From the NCBI RefSeq assembly GCF_000788395.1, contig NZ_CP009889.1, positions 620,001 to 684,000 on the forward strand: DNA of 64,000 bases. Reading direction: 5' to 3'. Shown here piece after piece: positions 44,272-52,399 of this stretch (positions are counted from its first letter, which is position 1; the number at the start of each line of letters is the position of its first letter). The notes below the pieces were generated by a model, which worked only from the letters and a program-made list of their open reading frames with translations, had not been told where the DNA came from and did no database searches. Position numbers and translations under genes: made by a program. This DNA is from Pseudoalteromonas piratica (lineage in GTDB: Bacteria; Pseudomonadota; Gammaproteobacteria; Enterobacterales; Alteromonadaceae).

Positions 44272-47200
44272 CGATTATTGTTCACTTCTGCTTGATTATT
44301 AAAACTGTGTTCTCGCCCAATGGCATAAAGCTTATTATCAAGTGCGCCGACATAAATAATAGCGTTGTCTGAAACAATAGCCGAAGCACCAATCTTACTC
44401 GGTAACATCAGTTGCCAGATGACTTCGCCATTCTTATTAAGCGCGTAAATTTGTCCTTCTTGTGTGGTGATTATCAGCTCTTCAAACGGTGCGATTAATG
44501 GGCTAAATTGTATCGGATTTCGTGCGTCAAAATGCCAAAGTATCATTTCTTTTTCTAGGTCGTACGCATAGAGACGACCATTAAGTGTGCCAATAAATAA
44601 GTTATTTTTTAACACAAGTGGAGCAGATGCTAATTGTGCATCTATTCGCATGATTTGTTCTATTTGATTATTAATGAGGTGATAAATGGCACCGTTTTGG
44701 TCGCTTAAGTAATGCATTTGTTGTTTAGCTCTGTGGGGTGCATTGAGTGCCGCGTAAGAAACAAAATACTCTGTTGTTTTCACTGCTTGATTTACGACAT
44801 TTGATAAAGCAAACACACTACCATTGTCGGTCGTTATAAATAGGTTATCATTTTGATTTAATGCTGTTGAAATGTTTGCTGCTGGCAAATGATGTTGCCA
44901 GATAAGCTCACCTGATTGATTTACAGCATAAAGGCTGTTGGTTGTGGTAACAACTATGGTTTTATCAGGTAATTCGATAGGTGACTGTGACACTGTTTCG
45001 TCAAGATTAAACTGCCAGAGCAATTCACCATCAGGTTTAATTGCGAGCAACGAATTATTGTTAGTGGTGATATAGATAACATTATTGCTGGCAATTAACG
45101 GGCTAAAATCAAGCGATGCTTCACCATTCAAACGCCAATTTAGGGCGCCATCGGGCGATAATGAATAGAGGTAATGGTCTTGGCTCGCAACCAAAATATT
45201 GTTTTTTGCATCAATTACAGGCTCGGAGACTATTGGGCCATCAGTTTCATAATACCAACGGACTTCAGCTGCTACTTTGCCAACGCTCGGATCAATGGTT
45301 ATGACAACAGTATCTTTGGCACTGGCATCTTCGTTGTCGGTAACAGTGAGTTCGAGTTCTATTGTCGACACTACTTCATCAAACGGTGCCGTAAAACTCA
45401 CTTTTTCTGTGTTGTCATTAATCAGTGTGACATTGGTGCCACTTAATTGTTGCCAACGATAAGCGACAATACTGCCATCAGGATCGGTGCCCGAACCAAG
45501 AACGACGACTTCTTGCCCTGAACCTGCAGTAAAGTCATTACCAGCGTTTGCAGTTGGGGATTTATTCACTGAATTAACCACAACCGTGACGAAATCACTG
45601 CCTGAATCACCATCATCATCAGTTACCGTTAGTCTAAATTCAAGGCTACTGGTAGTACTGACTTCCGGTGCAATAAAGCTGGCATTTGATGAGTTTGCAT
45701 TGCTAATTGAGACAGTTGTACCACTGGTTTGCTGCCATAAGTAACTGCTAATTGAACCATCTGAGTCAGTGCCAGTGCCACTCAGTGTAACTTGTGACCC
45801 TTCATTAACGTTTTGATCTCTGCCAGCATCGGCTGTCGGTGGAATATTGACCACATTACTTACCGTGATGTTAATGTCATCACTTGCAGAATCACCTTTA
45901 TCATCTGTTACGGTTAAAGAAAAAGTGAGTACGCTAGTAGATTCAACATCCGGTGCTATAAAACTAGCAGTGGAACTACTTGCATTATTGAGTGTCACAT
46001 TAGGCCCAGCTGTTTGCTGCCACAGGTAACTCTCAATGGTGCCGTCATTGTCAGTGGCACTGCCAGATAAAGTTACTGTGTTACCTTCATCTACCGTTTG
46101 ATCACTGCCTGCGTTAACGGTGGGAGGCTCATTTGGAATATCATTCAATGTGATAACAATGTCGTCAGTGCCAGTCGCGCCTTCATTGTCTGTCACAATA
46201 AGTGAAAAGCGCAGAATGGCTGTGCTCGTCACTTCAGGCGCGGTAAACGTTGTGGACGCAGCATTTGGATTAGTTAAGGAAACGGTTTCGCCAGCTGTTT
46301 GCTGCCACAAGTAACTCTCAATGGTGCCGTCATTGTCATTGGCACTACCAGATAAAGTTACTGTGTTACCTTCATCTACCGTTTGATCACTGCCAGCGTT
46401 AACGGTGGGGGGCTCATTTGGAATATCATTTACTGTGATAACAATGTCGTCAGTGCCAGTCGCGCCTTCATTGTCTGTAACGACAAGAGAAAAGCGCAGA
46501 ATGGCTGTGCTCGTCACTTCAGGCGCGGTAAACGTTGTTGACGCGGCATTTGGGTTGGTTAAGGAAACGGTTTCGCCAGCTGTTTGCTGCCACAGGTAAC
46601 TTTCAATGGTGCCGTCATTATCAGTGGCGCTACAACTTAAAGTTACTGTGTTACCTTCATCTACCGTTTGATCACTGCCAGCATTAACTGTGGGGGCCTC
46701 ATTTGGAATATCATTTACTGTGATAACAATGTCGTCAGTGCCAGTCGCGCCTTCATTGTCTGTCACAATAAGTGAAAAGCGCAGAATGGCTGTGCTCGTC
46801 ACTTGAGGCGCGGTAAACATTGTTGATGCGGCATTTGGGTTGGTTAAGGAAACGGTTTCACCAGCTGTTTGCTGCCAAAAATAACTGACAACGTCACCAT
46901 CACTGTCTGTGCCGGAACCGGTTAAACTAACGTTATCACCTTCCGTTACTGTTTGATTAGTGCCTGCATTTGCAATAGGTGGCTGGTTCGGTACATTGTT
47001 GACGTTAATGATGACATCATCACTTGCTGTGGCACCTTGGTCATCGGTGACTGTTAATTTAAAACTGAGTACTTGGCTTGATGTTACTTCGGGTGCGATA
47101 AAGTTCGCTAAAGCGCTATTGGCATTGTTCAATAAAACAGTTGGGCCACTGTTTTGTTGCCATAGGTAGTTTGTAATTACACCATCATTGTCTGAGGCAG

Positions 47201-48755
47201 TGCCCGAGAGGGTCACGTTGTCTTTTTCATTTACGGTTTGGTCACCTCCAGCGTTCACCAAGGGTAATTGATTAGGTATGTTATTAACAGTAATGGATAC
47301 TGAATCACTGGATGTTGCGCCTTCGTTATCGGTTACTGTGAGTGTAAAACTGAGTACTTCATCCTCTAAAAGCTGTGGGGCTTCAAATTGTGTATTTGCG
47401 GACTGTATGTTTGTTAGTTCAACCTCGGTGCCAGCAGTTTGTTGCCATAAAAAACTGACGATTGTGCCATCATTGTCACTTCCTTCGCCAGATAAGATGA
47501 CAGCGCTGCCTTCATCCACCGTTTGATCAGCCCCGGCATTGGCTGTTGGACTTTGATTTGGTAGGTTCAGTATCTGAATACTAGTAGTTTGTTTGCTAGT
47601 GGCGTTAACGCTGTCAGTCGCTTCAAGCTGCAAGGTTATAGTTTGGTTTTGAGATATGTTTTCAAGAGAAAAGCTCACCGCACTTGTATTGTTGTCGATA
47701 AGTTCAACTTGCGGTCCTGCAACTTGCGTCCAGATTAAAGTTAGGGTTTGCTCTTCGGGATCTGTCACATTTGCAACAATGGTTATTTGCTCGCCCTCGC
47801 TGCCAGTTGTTTGTTCGTTAATAGAAATTGCTGGCGGGAAGTTTACACTTTGTTGTTCACTCAAACTCTCTTGATCCACCGTGAGTAGCGGGGTGGTTTC
47901 GTATGCCGCAAAGTTATTATTGCGAAAGCGATTTATCTCTGCATTCAGGTCGATAGTTTGGCTTAATGATAATAGGACTCCATCATCTGCTGTGACTATT
48001 ATTTCATTTTGGTTGACTAGGCCGTCTATTTTCCCATCGCTAAAATCACTGATAATGGCTTCAATGGTTAAATAGTTAGCAAATGGAAATCCCATGTCGA
48101 TGGCTGCATGATTAACCACATTAGCAAAACCGCCGATCACTAAGGCATGCTGCTTAGTGACTTGGCTATCTTCGGTGGCAGGACTAATAACATTGCTAGG
48201 AAGATTGGTGAAAGGATTAAAACCAAATGTTTGCTCTGCATTATCAATTATTGCCAGTAAGGTTTCAAAAAAGACATCGCCAAAGGTTTCGCGTTGCGCT
48301 TTTAGTGTTAACGAAGAAGTCATTATCGTCATCGCACTAGTTGTTTCCCCAGGCAATAAAATAGAGGTTAGGCCTTGTTGTTCGGTTAATTGAATCGAAC
48401 GCTTTAAGTTTATGTTTGGTTCTGGATCAGATTCATCGATATAACTGCCACCATAGCTTTTTAACAACAGAGGCTCATTTTGTGGTACTAGATTAAAGGT
48501 AAAGTTTCCTCGGTCATCAGTTGTTGTGGTTGCAACAGGTGCGGTACCCGTTATCCCACCTTGTTTATTGATTGCCCATGCTTCGATAACTGCATTATTG
48601 AGCGCACCTTTACTGGCTTTACCTGATATCAGTTGCTTCGATATGTTTTGCTCTGTTACCTGCACAGCATCTTCAGAACTATTATCGCCGCAGGCTGCAA
48701 GTAAGCACACAAGTGCTGTGCAGAAAAATGATTTTAAATACCAATAAAGCGTCAT
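44268..48755 (-). CDS. Giant lipoprotein with nine PKD-like domains and a PQQ-type propeller
   Basis: A 1495-residue lipoprotein (LLAACGD lipobox, Cys about residue 22). After a carboxypeptidase-regulatory-like segment and linker (to about 310), nine Ig/PKD-type domains of about 95 residues follow, each with the pattern NAG-DQTV-EG, DNDG-I-SYLWQQ and LTVTDNEGA; four are nearly identical. The last about 340 residues form PQQ-like beta-propeller blades (LYSLSPDGALNWRL, LLAIKPDGELLWQF). Such architecture suits binding of polymer or partner proteins at the cell surface or outer membrane. Function unknown. GGAG precedes the ATG. Confidence 0.88.
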   Translation of the reverse strand: MTLYWYLKSFFCTALVCLLAACGDNSSEDAVQVTEQNISKQLISGKASKGALNNAVIEAWAINKQGGITGTAPVATTTTDDRGNFTFNLVPQNEPLLLKSYGGSYIDESDPEPNINLKRSIQLTEQQGLTSILLPGETTSAMTIMTSSLTLKAQRETFGDVFFETLLAIIDNAEQTFGFNPFTNLPSNVISPATEDSQVTKQHALVIGGFANVVNHAAIDMGFPFANYLTIEAIISDFSDGKIDGLVNQNEIIVTADDGVLLSLSQTIDLNAEINRFRNNNFAAYETTPLLTVDQESLSEQQSVNFPPAISINEQTTGSEGEQITIVANVTDPEEQTLTLIWTQVAGPQVELIDNNTSAVSFSLENISQNQTITLQLEATDSVNATSKQTTSIQILNLPNQSPTANAGADQTVDEGSAVILSGEGSDNDGTIVSFLWQQTAGTEVELTNIQSANTQFEAPQLLEDEVLSFTLTVTDNEGATSSDSVSITVNNIPNQLPLVNAGGDQTVNEKDNVTLSGTASDNDGVITNYLWQQNSGPTVLLNNANSALANFIAPEVTSSQVLSFKLTVTDDQGATASDDVIINVNNVPNQPPIANAGTNQTVTEGDNVSLTGSGTDSDGDVVSYFWQQTAGETVSLTNPNAASTMFTAPQVTSTAILRFSLIVTDNEGATGTDDIVITVNDIPNEAPTVNAGSDQTVDEGNTVTLSCSATDNDGTIESYLWQQTAGETVSLTNPNAASTTFTAPEVTSTAILRFSLVVTDNEGATGTDDIVITVNDIPNEPPTVNAGSDQTVDEGNTVTLSGSANDNDGTIESYLWQQTAGETVSLTNPNAASTTFTAPEVTSTAILRFSLIVTDNEGATGTDDIVITLNDIPNEPPTVNAGSDQTVDEGNTVTLSGSATDNDGTIESYLWQQTAGPNVTLNNASSSTASFIAPDVESTSVLTFSLTVTDDKGDSASDDINITVSNVVNIPPTADAGRDQNVNEGSQVTLSGTGTDSDGSISSYLWQQTSGTTVSISNANSSNASFIAPEVSTTSSLEFRLTVTDDDGDSGSDFVTVVVNSVNKSPTANAGNDFTAGSGQEVVVLGSGTDPDGSIVAYRWQQLSGTNVTLINDNTEKVSFTAPFDEVVSTIELELTVTDNEDASAKDTVVITIDPSVGKVAAEVRWYYETDGPIVSEPVIDAKNNILVASQDHYLYSLSPDGALNWRLNGEASLDFSPLIASNNVIYITTNNNSLLAIKPDGELLWQFNLDETVSQSPIELPDKTIVVTTTNSLYAVNQSGELIWQHHLPAANISTALNQNDNLFITTDNGSVFALSNVVNQAVKTTEYFVSYAALNAPHRAKQQMHYLSDQNGAIYHLINNQIEQIMRIDAQLASAPLVLKNNLFIGTLNGRLYAYDLEKEMILWHFDARNPIQFSPLIAPFEELIITTQEGQIYALNKNGEVIWQLMLPSKIGASAIVSDNAIIYVGALDNKLYAIGREHSFNNQAEVNNNR
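45850..46990 (-). repeat. Four tandem 285-bp repeats encoding near-identical PKD domains
   Basis: Within the lipoprotein gene, a 285-bp period is seen four times (boundaries approximate, near 46990, 46705, 46420, 46135 and 45850). Adjacent copies differ by few bases, far less than outer domains do, so they arose by recent duplication or gene conversion. Copy number may vary between strains. Confidence 0.85.
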
Positions 48756-48778
48756 CGAGAGCTCCAGCTTTTCACATT

Positions 48779-50329
48779 TTATTTTTGATTAGCAAATACA
48801 AGTACACCATTGATCGTTTCAATTGCATTATTGTCGCTTAAACTATAGGTCAAGCCTGCGCCGAGCGGTGCACCATTTGTCTCTATGTTTGGGCTGAATA
48901 AGCCAGAAAAAGAACCTCTTCCTTGTGTTTGCCCATTTATTAATACGTCGCTGTAGTTACCACTAAAATAATTAATACCTTGCGCAATTGAACCTGTTCC
49001 AGAGGCTTGCCAATTGTTACCATTTATACCCAGTGATAAGCTTGAAAAAACGGTTTGATTGGTGAAATCTGCCGAAAACTCGGCACTCCCTAGAACACCT
49101 GTATCTCCTAGGTTATTTGTTGGTTCAGTGTTTCCTATCAACTGATAACTAGCGCTGCCTGTTTGTATCAGTGCAAATTCACCTGAATTGGCAAGGTCAT
49201 TGGTTAACCAATGCAAGCTTTTTGCTGTTAAGTCGAGCGGGGTGTCGTTAAATTGTGCTTCTTCCCCCTGCCAACGACCCCAGCGAAACCCTGTTATTGG
49301 GTCGAATCCAAGGTTTTTATTGGCCGCATTGCCAATGGAGTAATTACCATCGTTAGCTGTAAAGCCAATTAAATTACCACGCTCGTCTAATGTGAGTTGT
49401 TGTTCTTGTTGAACTAAGGGTTGTGAGTTATTTGCAAATGAAAAATTGCCAGCGATATTTGATGACGCAAAATTACCATCGTCAATAATAATTTCATTGC
49501 CCTCGTCATCAACTACTTTTTTTGAAATGATAATTTCTTCATTATCTATTTGTTGGGGCTCAGAGATATCGCTTGTATCTGAAAAAGGTGTGTTATTTGT
49601 TAGCAGTAACGATTTAGGTACATTCAGTGATTTATTTTGGGATGAATTCGATTTACTTGCTTTTTTTATTGGCGCAGTTTGTCCAAATAAACTACGTGGT
49701 GGTCCAAGCAGTTTAACGGGTTGTGAATTAAACGTTTTAACAAAACCAGACTCGGAATTGTTGAGTTGTACTTCTCCTGCGTTATTAATTAGCACGATAG
49801 CACCGGTTGAAACGCCCGCATATAAACCATTTTCAACAGGTTTTTGTGAATTTGGCAGAGGAAGGCAATCATTATTACAAAGTAAAATACTGTAATCTGT
49901 CCCCCGAATGCCAATTGTTGCGACGGCGGTTTTTACTTTATAACCTGTTTTATCATCACCTGCTGCAATTGCACCTGTTATTGTACGAAAACCACCTTTC
50001 ACTAGGCTAAACGCGCTAGTGGCTTCTTTACTGCTTGTAACTTGTTTATTGTTCGCATTTTTATCGTAAAAATAATCATCCACTATTAGCTGTGAGTTAG
50101 GTCTTAGTGAGACTCTTGCGTTATCATTGAATAATATTTGAAGCCTGGACTTATCGCCGGTAGTGAGTATATCCCCGACCATGATGGCATCACCGCGCTT
50201 TAACGTTTGTATTGTTTGCCTTTCAACTTGTACATTGCCTACAGCAAAAAGTACTTTGCCGACTTCTGCATTCAGCGAAAACACACTGATTAGTAACGAT
50301 AAAAAAAACAGTCTTTGTTGAATTTTCAT
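48779..50329 (-). CDS. FecR-domain secreted protein
   Basis: A 516-residue exported protein (signal peptide about 1-21). A FecR domain covers about 22-170: GKVLFAVGNVQVERQTIQTL, LKRGDAIMVGDILTTGDKSR and VATIGIRGTDYSI are its conserved strands. The rest (about 200-516) is low-complexity then a beta-rich region repeating NIAGNFSFAN-like and GTGSIAQGINYFSGNY segments, possibly autotransporter-like or a ligand domain. FecR proteins of this kind (without a sigma factor) accompany CHASE2 cyclases in many marine bacteria. AGGAG precedes the ATG. Confidence 0.85.
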   Translation of the reverse strand: MKIQQRLFFLSLLISVFSLNAEVGKVLFAVGNVQVERQTIQTLKRGDAIMVGDILTTGDKSRLQILFNDNARVSLRPNSQLIVDDYFYDKNANNKQVTSSKEATSAFSLVKGGFRTITGAIAAGDDKTGYKVKTAVATIGIRGTDYSILLCNNDCLPLPNSQKPVENGLYAGVSTGAIVLINNAGEVQLNNSESGFVKTFNSQPVKLLGPPRSLFGQTAPIKKASKSNSSQNKSLNVPKSLLLTNNTPFSDTSDISEPQQIDNEEIIISKKVVDDEGNEIIIDDGNFASSNIAGNFSFANNSQPLVQQEQQLTLDERGNLIGFTANDGNYSIGNAANKNLGFDPITGFRWGRWQGEEAQFNDTPLDLTAKSLHWLTNDLANSGEFALIQTGSASYQLIGNTEPTNNLGDTGVLGSAEFSADFTNQTVFSSLSLGINGNNWQASGTGSIAQGINYFSGNYSDVLINGQTQGRGSFSGLFSPNIETNGAPLGAGLTYSLSDNNAIETINGVLVFANQK

Positions 50330-50338
50330 TTATTGCTC

Positions 50339-51664
50339 CTAATCAAAAGTCCGCTTCAAATTGAAACCAATTTGGGTTTTGTCGTAAGCGTAAATAGCAA
50401 TGTTAGAACGGTTGTCAATCAGGTCTAGCTGTACGCTCAGTTGCCATTTTGGCGAGGTAAACTCTAACAAGTGGTATGAAGCACTGAGCATATAGCGCTC
50501 GTCTTCTCTTTGTTCTCCAAAGAATAAATTGTCATCGTCATAGTCAACCTGAATTGCCAATGCTTGTATTTGCCAAAAAGACCGATCAGATATGCTGTGA
50601 CGCGAAAATAACTGAAATTGATATTGTTGGTTGGAGTAGGGACTCGTTGTTAAATCCGCGTCATCTTGAAAAGCACCAAGGTTAATTGCGGTTTGATCAA
50701 AGTCATTAGCGTAGCGGTAAATTAGCCCGAGTGTCATGCCAATACTATTCGCATCTCTTACCTCTAGAGACTTATGAAAGCGTTTGTTTTGCAGCTGAGC
50801 GTTTAAGTTTAAAACTATTTGACTTGATAGATTGTAGTCCGTACCAAGGTCAAAGATACCGCGACGGTGGTTAAATCGACTATCCAACTGAGTATAAAAA
50901 CCAGTTAGTCGACTATAAACTCTGCCAAAATCAGTAATGCGGTCAATATTGATAGATAAATCTGCACGATTGGCGTCTACAAAGTGCGCATGAGTATTTG
51001 AGCGAGTACTAATATTGGCACTTGTGGTCAGTTTCCAGTATGGATCCAGTGGGTAGCTTAAAAAAACGCCGCCAGCTAGAAGGGCGAATGATGAATCAAC
51101 TTCTACGGTGTCAGTCGCGAGTGTGAAGCCTAAAAAAGATGAATCTGATGTGGCAGCATTGGCATTTGAGTCATACCCTGCGCCTAATGAAACATAGCTA
51201 CTGAGATAGGGCTGATACGCTCTTCCTGCTATTGATATTGCTTGCAAGTAACGGCTAATTGACATTTGCCATGGATTACTGGGCTCTAATTGTTGTAGCA
51301 ATTCAAAATGAAACTTTGCACGTTGATAATCGCCAACTTCATAGAGTGCGCAGGCTAACTGAAATCGTGCTGCGTTAAAATTTGGTTGAGTATCAATTGC
51401 GCGCTGTAGTACTTGCACTGCAATACTTGATTGTTTGTTATTACGAAGTGCAGTGCCGAGTAGAAAGTCAAATTCGGGATTACCCGCATATTCCAGCTCT
51501 TGTGGTAGAAGAATATTAACTGCTTGAGACCAATTGCCGAGTGTCACTAATTCCTTAGCTTTATTGATAATGAGAGGTGTTTCATCGGCTGATAATAGAG
51601 CACAGCTGAATAAACAAAATACACCTTTAATTCCTAAAACCAGTCGCTTGCCAGCGTCGTGCAT
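50339..51664 (-). CDS. TPR protein with a C-terminal outer-membrane beta-barrel
   Basis: A 441-residue protein. An N-terminal signal region (about 10-27) is followed by TPR helices (about 30-150: FDFLLGTALRNNKQSSIAVQVL, FQLACALYEVGDYQRAKFHF) and a barrel (about 165-441) of alternating strands ending in Phe-Asp. The layout resembles SLAM/DUF560 surface-lipoprotein assembly proteins, which move lipoproteins to the cell surface. That would fit the giant lipoprotein two genes downstream, but the resemblance is in layout only. First gene of the operon; GGAG lies before the ATG. Confidence 0.75.
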   Translation of the reverse strand: MHDAGKRLVLGIKGVFCLFSCALLSADETPLIINKAKELVTLGNWSQAVNILLPQELEYAGNPEFDFLLGTALRNNKQSSIAVQVLQRAIDTQPNFNAARFQLACALYEVGDYQRAKFHFELLQQLEPSNPWQMSISRYLQAISIAGRAYQPYLSSYVSLGAGYDSNANAATSDSSFLGFTLATDTVEVDSSFALLAGGVFLSYPLDPYWKLTTSANISTRSNTHAHFVDANRADLSINIDRITDFGRVYSRLTGFYTQLDSRFNHRRGIFDLGTDYNLSSQIVLNLNAQLQNKRFHKSLEVRDANSIGMTLGLIYRYANDFDQTAINLGAFQDDADLTTSPYSNQQYQFQLFSRHSISDRSFWQIQALAIQVDYDDDNLFFGEQREDERYMLSASYHLLEFTSPKWQLSVQLDLIDNRSNIAIYAYDKTQIGFNLKRTFD

Positions 51665-52399
51665 GTTCGCTCCAATTTAGAGTAATTTTTCAGTGGAACA
51701 ATCAGTTACTGCTTTATCTGAATTTGCTTTTGTAAAGGTAGTACAAACTTTACTTAGACGCCTAGCGTCGATATGTATTTTTTGAAAAAGAGAAATTAAT
51801 TCAGGTTTAGATGATTCAGAACGTAATCTGGCAAAACACGCATCGATTGAAACCCCTTAGTTTGGTTGAGGTAAATGAAAGTGGTTAGCTTTAAGAATAA
51901 AAGTGAGTCTAATTAAAATACTTTTACAGTGTTTTTTATCATCTTTATTGTTGGCTATAAATGAACACTTCTTGCAATTTAAAGGCTAGATGTACAATTA
52001 TCAATCAAGATTATGAAATTTAACAGCAATATAATCTATATTTATAATGGGTATTTTTACGCTAAATCTTGCTAGGGGTAATAGCGTGTTACAATCGAAG
52101 AAAATAGATTTAGGGTGTTGCCTAACTACGCTAAGAAATGTTTCTTACGTTTCAACGAGGCTTTTTGTCTTTAGCGTTAAGACACGACAAACTGTCTGAA
52201 ACGCACTGGTAATAATAACTATTATCAATGAGTTAGTGCAATGTTAAGTTTTGCAACACTTTAATGACCGATAAGGTTATCAATTAGTATTAATTTGCTA
52301 AGTTTTTTATGTTTTTTGAACTCTGCCGCTTCGTGGGCTAGTTTAAATCATGTAAAATAGTTAGTTCATATCTTTTCAAAAACACGTCGAGAGTTTTTT
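51665..52399. promoter_or_regulatory. Long intergenic region between the envelope operon and acnB
   Basis: 735 bases without an open gene, AT-rich. It must hold divergent promoters. Two structures are visible: a hairpin at 52174-52204 (GCGTT/AACGC and AGACA/TGTCT stems with an internal mismatch) and an interrupted inverted repeat AATAATAACTATTATCA at 52213-52229 that resembles a Fur box, which would suit an iron-sulphur enzyme. A leader RNA or small RNA is possible; nothing shows it. Confidence 0.35.

Noticed and set aside
45850..46990. Regular repeats that might suggest a CRISPR-like array.
   Set aside because: The period is 285 bp, the repeats are coding and there are no short identical repeats with unique spacers.
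45116..47526. Several plus-strand open frames of 60-90 codons repeating every 285 bases.
   Set aside because: They are antisense shadows of the PKD repeats; their repetition follows from the lipoprotein gene.
49446..49895. A 149-codon plus-strand open frame in the FecR region.
   Set aside because: Antisense shadow of a well-supported FecR-domain gene.
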